Shown here in pieces: positions 8,182 to 14,908 of a DNA stretch of 64,000 nucleotides. Source of the stretch: Nonomuraea terrae (lineage in GTDB: Bacteria; Actinomycetota; Actinomycetes; Streptosporangiales; Streptosporangiaceae). Numbering within the stretch: the first letter of the stretch is position 1; every line of letters begins with the position of its first letter. The position numbers and the translations under genes were made by a program. The notes under the pieces were generated by a model. That model was not told the DNA's origin, searched no databases, and saw only the letters and a program-made list of their open reading frames with translations. The stretch spans positions 19,416-83,415 of the forward strand of contig NZ_SMKQ01000015.1 in NCBI RefSeq assembly GCF_004348995.1. The letters run 5' to 3'.

Positions 8182-8693
8182 AGGGAACCCCGCGGCAGGT
8201 GCTCGGGGCGCCCCACCCGGTGCTGTCGGCCATGGCAGAACCGGTGGACCCGACCGCGCCCGAAGTCGTGGCCGCGGCGGCCGACCTTCTCGCGACCCTG
8301 CGCAACGAGCCCGCCACGGCGGGCCTCGCGGCCCCCCAGATCGGCCTGAGCTGGCGCCTCATCGCCTTCGACGCCGGTCGCCACCCCAAGGCCCGGTCAA
8401 GGGCCGGAGAGCTCGTGGTGGCCAATCCACGGCTCGCCGGCGCCGCCCACTGGAACGAGGGGCGCGAGGGCTGCGCCTCCGTCGCGGGGCTGAGCGCGGA
8501 CGTCCCCCGCGCGACGCGTATCACCGTACATGGGCATTTGCCAGGTACGGGGGAGGCCGTCACCATCGAAGCGGATGCCTTCGAAGCCCGCTGCATTCAG
8601 CACCAACTGGACCATCTGGACGGTCTACTCTTCTTGGACAGAGTGCCCGGAGTCCTATCACTTCACACTAGTCTTCACAGTTGTGACGCTTGA
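8178..8693 (+). CDS. Peptide deformylase-like protein with altered HExxH
   Basis: 171 aa. Peptide deformylase removes the N-formyl group from new proteins using a metal held by one Cys and two His. Motif I is GLAAPQIG (49-56), motif II is EGCAS (97-101, usually EGCLS), and motif III is HQLDH (142-146) in place of HEXDH. Cys99, His142 and His146 remain, but the catalytic Glu (E133 in E. coli) is Gln143, codon CAA. The short tail lacks the long helix of type 1 enzymes. The GTG at 8178 overlaps the ACT gene by 4 bases. It may be a second, weak or inactive deformylase; a canonical def is expected elsewhere. Confidence 0.8.
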   Translation: MKGTPRQVLGAPHPVLSAMAEPVDPTAPEVVAAAADLLATLRNEPATAGLAAPQIGLSWRLIAFDAGRHPKARSRAGELVVANPRLAGAAHWNEGREGCASVAGLSADVPRATRITVHGHLPGTGEAVTIEADAFEARCIQHQLDHLDGLLFLDRVPGVLSLHTSLHSCDA

Positions 8694-8730
8694 TGCGAAG
8701 TTGTGCTCCTCGGAAGCATGGTCCGTTTCG

Positions 8731-8736
8731 TATGAT
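8731..8736 (+). promoter_or_regulatory. -10 box of the tRNA gene
   Basis: TATGAT lies six bases before the mature 5' end of the tRNA, so the transcript would start at or very near the tRNA itself. No good -35 box is visible. Confidence 0.45.
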
Positions 8737-8742
8737 TGCGGC

Positions 8743-8815
8743 GCCCCCGTAGCCCAATGGCAGAGGCAAACCCCTTAAAAGGGTTGACGTGCGGGTTCGA
8801 ATCCCGCCGGGGGCA
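8743..8815 (+). tRNA. tRNA with anticodon UAA (reads UUA), class I fold
   Basis: A 73-nt cloverleaf can be folded. The acceptor stem is GCCCCCG (8743-8749) / CGGGGGC (8808-8814) with discriminator A8815. The D arm spans 8752-8767. The anticodon stem is AACCC / GGGTT with loop CTTAAAA (8774-8780), so the anticodon is TAA at 8776-8778. The variable loop is GACGT and the T arm is GCGGG-TTCGAAT-CCCGC. CCA is not encoded. UAA should decode Leu UUA, yet bacterial tRNA-Leu is class II with a long variable arm, while this one has only five bases there. Identity is therefore open: a non-canonical second UUA reader or an allo-tRNA. Confidence 0.85.
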
Positions 8816-9172
8816 CTGCCTCTTTACCTTCCCTTTAGGTCACTGACCTGGAGGTTTACCGCGATCGACGGACGGACTCGCGCAGCCGATATCGAGTTGT
8901 TACTCAGTAGGGGCGGCGCGACGTGCTTCAGCCCCGGTGGCGTAGGGGCTGAGCACGCGGTCAGGAGTCTCCCTCTCGGGGCCGGACAGGCAGTCCATGT
9001 TTGCGCGGCTGAAAACTTATCGTGTTCCTCTCGATATTGACTTCGCGCCGGTCATCTGCAATCTCTGGGGAGAGCCCCGTCGTTTCTTTCCGTGAAAGGT
9101 TGACTACGCTTCACGGCGAGACTTTTCGACGGTGAAAACCCGGTCGGCGCCTATAGTCGCCTGCCCGGTCCG

Positions 9173-9192
9173 GCCCGCCGCCCCCGGCGGGC
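9173..9192 (+). other. GC-rich hairpin in leader region
   Basis: GCCCGCCG (9173-9180) pairs perfectly with CGGCGGGC (9185-9192) across a CCCC loop, 16 bases after a TATAGT box. It could be a 5' leader structure or a terminator without a T-run. Confidence 0.4.
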
Positions 9193-9210
9193 GTCACCCG
9201 AGGGGCTCCC

Positions 9211-9309
9211 ATGACGAAGATTTCTCCGTCTCGGGATGACCATGGGAACTCCACGGCGGGCATGTTCGTTGTGAACGCAGCCGTAGGTTTCGTAGGAACA
9301 TCTGACTGA
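9211..9309 (+). CDS. Possible 32-aa peptide
   Basis: An ATG at 9211, five bases after GAGGGG, opens a 32-codon frame ending at TGA 9307. The peptide begins MTKISPSRDDHGNSTAG and ends in a hydrophobic Gly-containing stretch, FVVNAAVGFVGTSD. Only about 60 percent of third positions are G or C, well below the neighbours, which argues against a conserved gene. The family is not recognised. Confidence 0.22.
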   Translation: MTKISPSRDDHGNSTAGMFVVNAAVGFVGTSD

Positions 9310-9367
9310 GCGTCACAGTTGACCAAGGTGCCGCCGGCCCCGCAGGTCGGCGACACAGGAGGCAGCG

Positions 9368-10159
9368 ATGCAGAGCAAGAACCCCGTATTCAGCAGGTCG
9401 CGGCAGCAGGCCGCGACGGGCTGGGCCGGCCCCACCCCGTCCCCCGACCAGTTGCAGAACATGTACGACACGCCGTCGTACACCCCGTCCCGGCCGGCGT
9501 TCCGCACCATGACGCTCGACGACGTCGTGGTTCGAGGGTTCCTGACCCTCGGGGCGCTCGTCGTGGCCGCCGCCGCGGCCTGGTACCTCCAGGTCCCGCC
9601 GATGATCGCCATCGGCGCCGCCGTCGTGGCCCTGGTGCTGGGGCTGATCGCCTCGTTCACCATGAGCACCAACCCGGCGCTCATCCTCGCGTACGCGGTG
9701 TTCGAGGGCGTCTTCCTCGGCACGATCAGCTCCCTCTTCGAGGGCATGGTCAGCGGCATCGTGCTGCAGGCGGTGCTCGGCACGGCGTTCGCCTTCGGCG
9801 CGGTGCTGACCGTCTACTCGCTGCGCATCGTGCGCGTCACACCCAAGCTGGTGAAGTTCACCATCGCCGCCGGCCTCGCGGCCCTCGCCCTGGTGCTGGT
9901 CAACCTGGTCGCCGGCTTCTTCGTCGACGGCGGCCTGGGGCTGCGCACCGACTCCCCGCTCGGCTGGATCTTCAGCGCCGCGATGATCCTGCTCGGCTGC
10001 TTCTTCCTGCTGCTCGACTTCGACTCGATCGAGCAGGGCGTCCGCCAGGGCGCTCCGGAGAAGTTCGCCTGGCAGTGCGCGTTCGGCCTGACGCTCAGCC
10101 TCGTGTGGATCTACCTCGAGGTGCTGCGGCTGGTCTACTACTTCAACAGCAGCGACTGA
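9368..10159 (+). CDS. Bax inhibitor-1/YccA family membrane protein
   Basis: 263 aa with a hydrophilic N-terminus of about 50 residues followed by seven hydrophobic helices, the BI-1 (TMBIM) plan. Typical segments are FEGVFLGTISSLFEGMV in the middle and LLLDFDSIEQGVRQGAPEKFAWQCAFG near the end. The paired acidic residues of LLLDFDSIE match the pore region linked to calcium leak in homologues. Bacterial function is not settled. AGGAGG (9358-9363) sets the ATG at 9368. It is a single-gene unit closed by a terminator. Confidence 0.92.
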   Translation: MQSKNPVFSRSRQQAATGWAGPTPSPDQLQNMYDTPSYTPSRPAFRTMTLDDVVVRGFLTLGALVVAAAAAWYLQVPPMIAIGAAVVALVLGLIASFTMSTNPALILAYAVFEGVFLGTISSLFEGMVSGIVLQAVLGTAFAFGAVLTVYSLRIVRVTPKLVKFTIAAGLAALALVLVNLVAGFFVDGGLGLRTDSPLGWIFSAAMILLGCFFLLLDFDSIEQGVRQGAPEKFAWQCAFGLTLSLVWIYLEVLRLVYYFNSSD

Positions 10160-10177
10160 CCGTCCGCGACGTGATGA

Positions 10178-10206
10178 GGGCCTCGCCGATCCGGCGGGGC
10201 CCTTTT
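10178..10206 (+). terminator. Rho-independent terminator
   Basis: GGGCCTCGCCG (10178-10188) pairs with CGGCGGGGCCC (10192-10202) with one G-U pair, followed by TTTT. It closes the Bax-inhibitor-like transcript. Confidence 0.88.
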
Positions 10207-10321
10207 CGTTGTGCGATCGAAGATCTACCGACCGTCACGGAATGATGCCCTTACGGGGGGTTGCCATCTGTACATCTGTGTTGCAGTGTCAAGCAAAGAA
10301 GCGTTAACCGCGGAGGTGCCC

Positions 10322-10555
10322 ATGATCTTGAACCACTCACCGGAGACGCAGACGAAGCTCATCGCAAGGGTCCCATCGATAACGGGACGCGAACTCCCCG
10401 AGTGGTTCCAAGCCATCGACAACGGCCCGGCTTTCCTACGGTGTGACGAGCGGGCCAACTGGCTCGCCGACGAGCACGGGCTCACTCACGGCTATGCCGC
10501 CGCCATCGTGCGCGAACACGAGCGGCACCGCCGTAACCGTCGGGGCTTCATCTAG
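10322..10555 (+). CDS. Small DUF4287-like protein
   Basis: 77 aa. The pattern TGRELPEWFQAIDNGPAF, then ANWLADEHGLTHGYAAAIVREH, resembles DUF4287 (TGK..edW ... WLk..hGlghGhA..iv). This family of short helical proteins has no known function. The C-terminus is basic (RHRRNRRGFI). GGAGGTG upstream fixes the ATG at 10322; an in-frame extension to 10211 has no ribosome site. It sits between two terminators, so it is its own transcript. Confidence 0.75.
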   Translation: MILNHSPETQTKLIARVPSITGRELPEWFQAIDNGPAFLRCDERANWLADEHGLTHGYAAAIVREHERHRRNRRGFI

Positions 10556-10572
10556 ACCCCACACCGTCCCCC

Positions 10573-10599
10573 CGCGCCCGCGCTGCCAGCGCGGGCGCG
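10573..10599 (+). terminator. Hairpin terminator
   Basis: Perfect 12-bp stem CGCGCCCGCGCT / AGCGCGGGCGCG with a GCC loop, 17 bases past the stop of the small DUF4287-like gene. Confidence 0.7.
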
Positions 10600-10612
10600 T
10601 CATCATGAGGGA

Positions 10613-11020
10613 ATGGATCTCGACAAGGCACTTGACTTCCTTCGCGCCAACCACCACGCGGTCCTGCTCACCAGGCATCGCGACGGGCGCCCGCAGATGT
10701 CCCCGGTCGTCGCCGGGGTCGAGAACGGCCGCGTGGTCATCAGCTCCAGGGAAACCGCGATCAAGGTGAAGAACGCCCGCCGCGACCCGCAGGTCTCGCT
10801 GTGCGTCTTCACCGACCGCTTCTACGGCGACTGGATCCAGCTCGACGGCACGACGGAGATCATCGCTCTGCCGGACGCCATGGAGCACCTGATCGCCTAC
10901 TACCGCGGCATCTCCGGCGAACACCCCGACTGGGACGACTACCGCGCCGCGATGGAGCGCGAACACCGCGTCATCATGAGCATCACCCCGGCCCACGCCG
11001 GCCCCGACCACCACGGCTGA
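10613..11020 (+). CDS. PPOX-class F420-dependent enzyme
   Basis: 135 aa split-barrel flavin/F420-binding protein of the pyridoxamine 5'-phosphate oxidase superfamily. Typical segments are HHAVLLTRHRDGRPQMSPV at about 14-32, RVVISSRETAIKVKNARRDPQVSLCVF at about 40-66 and YGDWIQLDGTTEII. Length and the short C-terminal helix fit the actinobacterial F420-dependent clade rather than true PdxH. Substrate unknown. The ATG at 10613 has a poor ribosome site and the transcript may be leaderless. It converges with the thiolase gene. Confidence 0.85.
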   Translation: MDLDKALDFLRANHHAVLLTRHRDGRPQMSPVVAGVENGRVVISSRETAIKVKNARRDPQVSLCVFTDRFYGDWIQLDGTTEIIALPDAMEHLIAYYRGISGEHPDWDDYRAAMEREHRVIMSITPAHAGPDHHG

Positions 11021-11039
11021 CCGGAAGGGCACACGCGAA

Positions 11040-11063
11040 GCGCCCGGCCGTGAGGCCGGGCGC
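11040..11063. terminator. Bidirectional terminator hairpin
   Basis: GCGCCCGGCC (11040-11049) pairs with GGCCGGGCGC (11054-11063) over a GTGA loop, between two convergent genes. Confidence 0.65.
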
Positions 11064-11084
11064 CGGGCGAACGCGGTGCGTCGA

Positions 11085-12302
11085 TCAGCCGAGGCGCTCG
11101 ACGATCATGGCCATGCCCTGGCCGCCGCCCACGCACATCGTCTCCAGTCCGATGCTCTTGTCGTGGTGCTGGAGGCCGTTGATCAGCGTGGAGGTGATCC
11201 GCGCGCCGGTCATGCCGAACGGGTGCCCGACCGCGATCGCGCCGCCGTTGACGTTGAGCCGGTCGAGCTCGATGCCCAGCTCGCGGTACGACGGGATCAC
11301 CTGGGCCGCGAACGCCTCGTTGATCTCGGCCAGGTCGATGTCGTCGATCGCCATGCCGGCCCTGGCCAGCGCCTGCTTCGTCGCCTCGACCGGCCCGAGG
11401 CCCATGATCTCGGGCGACAGGCCGGAGACGCCGGTGGAGACGATCCGGGCCAGCGGCGTGATGCCCAGCTCGGCGGCCTTGACGTCGCTCATCACGACCA
11501 CCGCGGCGGCGCCGTCGTTCAGCGGGCAGCAGTTGCCGGCCGTGACCGTGCCGTCGGGGCGGAAGACGGGCTGCAGCGAGGAGACCTTCTCGTACGTGGT
11601 GCCGGGCCGCGGGCCGTCGTCCTTGCTGACCACGGTGCCGTCGGGCAGGGTCACCGGCGTGATGTCCTTCTCCCAGAACCCGTCGGCCAGCGCCTTCTCG
11701 GCGAGGTTCTGCGAGCGCACGCCGAACTCGTCCTGCTCCTGGCGGGAGATGCCCTTGATCTGGGCGACGTTCTCGGCGGTCTGGCCCATCGCCATGTAGA
11801 CGTCGGGGACCTCGCCGTCCTCACGCGGGTCGTGCCAGGTCTTGCCGCCCTTGCCGAACTCCTTCGTACGGCCCAGCGCGCTCAGGAAGGCCGGGTTGTG
11901 CGTGTCGGGCAGCGAGTCGGAGTTGCCCTTGGTGAAGCGCGACACGGTCTCGACGCCGGCCGAGACGAACACGTCGCCCTCGCCCGCCTTGATGGCGTGG
12001 AAGGCCATCCGCGTGGTCTGCAGCGACGAGGAGCAGTAACGCGTCACGGTGGTGCCGGGCACGTTGTCGAGCCCGAGCAGCACCGCCACCACGCGGGCCA
12101 TGTTGAAGCCCTGCTCGCCGCCGGGCAGGCCGCAGCCGAGCATGATGTCGTCGATCGACGACGGGTCGAGCTGGGGCACTTTCGCCAGCGCGGCCTGGAT
12201 CATCTGCACGGTCAGGTCGTCGGGCCGGATGTCCTTCAGCGAGCCCTTGAAGGCTCGCCCGATCGGGGAACGCGCGGTTGCGACGATGACTGCCTCGGGC
12301 AT
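11085..12302 (-). CDS. Acetyl-CoA C-acyltransferase (thiolase)
   Basis: 405 aa thiolase joining or cleaving beta-ketoacyl-CoA. The nucleophile Cys is in VTRYCSSSLQTTRMA at about residue 90. The second active-site block is NGGAIAVGHPFGMTGAR near 350, and the final Cys is in METMCVGGGQGMAMI-type form (LETMCVGGGQGMAMIVERLG). The N-terminus MPEAVIVATARSPIGRA fits FadA-type actinobacterial thiolases of fatty-acid or sterol breakdown. GGAGG directly upstream sets the ATG at 12302. An inverted repeat at 12330-12348 may be its operator. No acyl-CoA dehydrogenase or hydratase gene is adjacent, so the pathway is not fixed. Confidence 0.93.
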   Translation of the reverse strand: MPEAVIVATARSPIGRAFKGSLKDIRPDDLTVQMIQAALAKVPQLDPSSIDDIMLGCGLPGGEQGFNMARVVAVLLGLDNVPGTTVTRYCSSSLQTTRMAFHAIKAGEGDVFVSAGVETVSRFTKGNSDSLPDTHNPAFLSALGRTKEFGKGGKTWHDPREDGEVPDVYMAMGQTAENVAQIKGISRQEQDEFGVRSQNLAEKALADGFWEKDITPVTLPDGTVVSKDDGPRPGTTYEKVSSLQPVFRPDGTVTAGNCCPLNDGAAAVVVMSDVKAAELGITPLARIVSTGVSGLSPEIMGLGPVEATKQALARAGMAIDDIDLAEINEAFAAQVIPSYRELGIELDRLNVNGGAIAVGHPFGMTGARITSTLINGLQHHDKSIGLETMCVGGGQGMAMIVERLG

Positions 12303-12329
12303 GGCCCCTCCTTTGTCGGCGCTAATAGT

Positions 12330-12348
12330 AGAACTATATTCCAGTTCT
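12330..12348 (-). promoter_or_regulatory. Inverted repeat upstream of thiolase
   Basis: AGAACT (12330-12335) and AGTTCT (12343-12348) form an inverted repeat with a 7-base A/T-rich spacer in the short promoter region of the thiolase gene. It resembles sites of TetR-type repressors of lipid catabolism in overall form, but the regulator is not known. Confidence 0.4.
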
Positions 12349-12377
12349 TCGCTCGGGGCCCGCGCCGGCCCCGGGCG

Positions 12378-13727
12378 TTATCCGTACATACCCGGCGTCG
12401 TCCCCGTGTGGTCGTGCACCGCGTGGACGGCGCCCTTCTCGTCGCGCCACAGCCGCCAGCCCTCCTGGCTGCCGGTGAACCACAGCGGCGGAGCCGCCGC
12501 CGGCGAGACGCGCTTGCCCGTGGCCAGGTCGTACTCGCAGATGGCGGCCGTGGAGTAGAAGCCCGGCGGCTGGCCGCGCAGGGGCAGCGGCTTGGGGTCG
12601 GTGACGCAGAACGACCAGCCGCGCTGCTCCTCCACCGAGATGGGGCCGCCGGAGGCCAGGTCGAACGCCGTGCCCTTGGCGTTGTGGGTGAGGAAGCCCA
12701 GTTTGTCCATGCGCTCGGGGAAGGCCAGCCACCAGCCGGAGCCCGGCACGTCGGCGGCCGGGATCTGGCCGACCACCCGCCCGCTCTGGGGGTCGAGCCG
12801 GGCGAACCCGCCGTAGGAGCCCTGCGGGTCGACCGGGCGGACGACGGGGGCGTGGCCGGGGTTGCCGCTCGGATAGACGCGTACGACGGAGGGGCGCATC
12901 CAGTTGATCGTCCCGTCGGAGATCCTGACGGAGAACAGCCCGAACGTGGAGACCTTCCGCGTCTGCGGGTGGGTGTAGGGGGCGACGTAGCCGACCAGGT
13001 CGTCGCCCGCCGCGCCGAACGCCCACCCGCCCGACACGTCGATGCCCGGCCCGAGCGCCTGTTCGATCGGCTGCTGCCACTGCAGCTTGCCGGTCTTGAG
13101 CTCGTACGACTCGACCGAGGGGCTGGCGGACAGCCGCAGCAGCAGGACGCGGGAGCGGTCGTACCACTCGACCTCGGAGATGCCGGGCAGCCGCCACAGC
13201 ACCTTGCCGGTCGACGGTTCGAGCACGACCATGCGCGCCTTGGCCAGGGCGGTGTGCTCCGACAGGCAGACGTAGGGCCCGCATCGCTGCGGCCCGAACG
13301 TCGAGTGCACCGGCCTGCTCCACTTGCGCGCGCCCGAATGTGCGTCGCGGGCGGTGAGGGTGGCGTTCCAGCGGCCCTTCTTGACCGGGTCGAGCGCGAC
13401 GACCACGGCCTTGCCCGGGGACGTCTCGACGACCGCCGGCGTGGAGACGCCCATGCCGGGCAGGCGGCCCGCCATCGTGGCCGGCTGGGCCCACAGCCGC
13501 CTGCCGTCGCGCAGGCCGAGGGCGACCGTCTCGAGCGTGCCGTCGGGCTTCATGGAGGTGGCGGCCACGACCCCGGCCGCCACGGCCATCCGGCTGACGG
13601 CGTTGACGTGGGTGTTGTGCCAGGTCGTGGATTCGGTGGTGGCCGCGTCGCTGCCGGAGCAGGCCGTCGCGGCGAGGGTTCCGGCGAGGGCGAGGGACGG
13701 TTTCCAAAGGGACCGGAGCACAGGCAA
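12378..13727 (-). CDS. PQQ-like beta-propeller lipoprotein
   Basis: 449 aa. The N-terminus MPVLRSLWKPSLALAGTLAATAC is a lipoprotein signal peptide with Cys at about residue 23. The rest is a repeated blade pattern typical of PQQ-like or YncE-like propellers: DARDAHSGARKWSR-type, LEPSTGKVLWRLPG, LKTGKLQWQQP, LDPQSGRVVGQIP and DLATGKRVSPA. There are no PQQ ligand clusters, so it is more likely a binding or scaffold propeller than a dehydrogenase. The start is TTG 13727 (GGAG upstream) or GTG 13721. It lies between the thiolase and SGNH genes on the same strand. Confidence 0.75.
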   Translation of the reverse strand: MPVLRSLWKPSLALAGTLAATACSGSDAATTESTTWHNTHVNAVSRMAVAAGVVAATSMKPDGTLETVALGLRDGRRLWAQPATMAGRLPGMGVSTPAVVETSPGKAVVVALDPVKKGRWNATLTARDAHSGARKWSRPVHSTFGPQRCGPYVCLSEHTALAKARMVVLEPSTGKVLWRLPGISEVEWYDRSRVLLLRLSASPSVESYELKTGKLQWQQPIEQALGPGIDVSGGWAFGAAGDDLVGYVAPYTHPQTRKVSTFGLFSVRISDGTINWMRPSVVRVYPSGNPGHAPVVRPVDPQGSYGGFARLDPQSGRVVGQIPAADVPGSGWWLAFPERMDKLGFLTHNAKGTAFDLASGGPISVEEQRGWSFCVTDPKPLPLRGQPPGFYSTAAICEYDLATGKRVSPAAAPPLWFTGSQEGWRLWRDEKGAVHAVHDHTGTTPGMYG

Positions 13728-13797
13728 TCCACTCCAATGAGAACGGGGAGTGGCGGCTCCGGCCCGGAGGGTGACCGGGCGCGGTCTCGCTGAGCCG

Positions 13798-14781
13798 TCA
13801 GGCGTCGTTGAGCGGCTCGCCGAGCCGCCGGCGGAACAACGTCACCCACTTACCGTGCAGGCCCGTCGCCCGCCCGTCGACCCGGGTCGCGGTGACCTCG
13901 GTGCCGGGCTCCTCCGCGGCCGTCGCCGCCGCGAGGTATATCGGTTGCAGTGCTTCGCCGCGCCGGGGGTGCGGTTCAGGCCAAAGCCCCAACGCTGCGC
14001 ACACCGACGGTAGCACCGCGTAAGCGGCCTGCGCGTAACCTCGGTCAGATGGATGGAAACGATCCGGTCCGAACATTTCTGCCGGATTTGCGTCGAATTC
14101 GGGCCCTAGGACGTCGGCGAACGCCACCGTACGCCCTCCGGCGTCGACCACGGCGACCGTCTGCGCCGCGGCCAGCTGGCGGCTCCAGCGCCGCGTCACC
14201 CAGCGCAGCGGCTGGGCGATCGGCCGCACCGTGCCGAGATCGGGGCAGGTGCCCACGACCACCTCGGCCCCCGCGTCGCGCAGCCGCCGCACCGCCTTGG
14301 TCAGATGCCGTACGGCCGTCGCGGGCGGCGTCTGCGTGATGATGTCGTTGGCCCCCACGAAGATCACCGCGAGGTCGGCCTCCATGGCGAGGGCGACGTC
14401 CACCTGTTCGACCAGCTCGGCCGACGGCGTGCCGGACTTGGCGGCGACGACGAGGCGCACCGGGCGCTCGGCCACCGAGGCCAGGCCGTTGGCCAGCAGC
14501 ACGCCCGGGGTCTTGGCCGGGTCGGTCATGCCGAGGCCCACGGCCGTCGAGTCGCCCAGCATGGCCATCCTGATCGGCTCGCCGGGGAAGTCGCCGTACA
14601 CGCCGTCGGAGACCGGGCCGTCCAGGCCGTGCGGCTGGCCGATGACCCTGCGTGCGAGCAGTCCTTCAGCGATCAGCAGGCCGTACGCCGTGGCTCCGAG
14701 GGCGGTGAGCCCGCCCCCTCCGAGCGCAGCCGCGGTAGCGATCTTGCGTGCCGCCCGCGCCATCCCTGCTGGCCACACCAC
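13798..14781 (-). CDS. SGNH/GDSL-type hydrolase, membrane-anchored
   Basis: 327 aa. A membrane helix near residues 12-40 (KIATAAALGGGGLTALGATAYGLLI) precedes the esterase domain. The blocks of the SGNH fold are all visible: GDSTAVG (nucleophile Ser), a Gly block around AAKSGTPSAE, GANDI (Asn of the oxyanion hole) and DRFHPSDRGY (catalytic Asp and His). Likely an extracytoplasmic esterase or lipase. The GTG start at 14781 follows GGGGAGGG. It is divergent from the cystathionine beta-synthase gene. Confidence 0.88.
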   Translation of the reverse strand: MVWPAGMARAARKIATAAALGGGGLTALGATAYGLLIAEGLLARRVIGQPHGLDGPVSDGVYGDFPGEPIRMAMLGDSTAVGLGMTDPAKTPGVLLANGLASVAERPVRLVVAAKSGTPSAELVEQVDVALAMEADLAVIFVGANDIITQTPPATAVRHLTKAVRRLRDAGAEVVVGTCPDLGTVRPIAQPLRWVTRRWSRQLAAAQTVAVVDAGGRTVAFADVLGPEFDANPAEMFGPDRFHPSDRGYAQAAYAVLPSVCAALGLWPEPHPRRGEALQPIYLAAATAAEEPGTEVTATRVDGRATGLHGKWVTLFRRRLGEPLNDA

Positions 14782-14908
14782 GTACGTGCCCTCCCCGGTC
14801 GAACTCGGCGGTAGCGTTTGCTTGAAAGTAACCGAGGCCCTGTCACCCCCAGGGGACCTCGGCCGACGACAAGCTGATCAAGCTTCGGCAAAGAAGGTGA
14901 ACACCTCG

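Larger units (their letters stand above)
8816..9367. other. 552-bp gap, mostly non-coding
   Basis: No convincing long gene is found. It contains an inverted repeat CAGCCCC / GGGGCTG (8929-8951), a TATAGT -10-like box (9152-9157), a hairpin at 9173-9192 and a possible 32-codon ORF at 9211-9309. It probably serves as leader DNA for the Bax-inhibitor-like gene, or carries a small RNA. Confidence 0.5.

Noticed and set aside
8743..8815. Calling the tRNA bldA
   Set aside because: The anticodon is UAA, but it lacks the long variable arm of bldA tRNA-Leu.
12330..12348. Assigning the thiolase inverted repeat to KstR
   Set aside because: The spacing and core do not match the KstR consensus, so no regulator was named.
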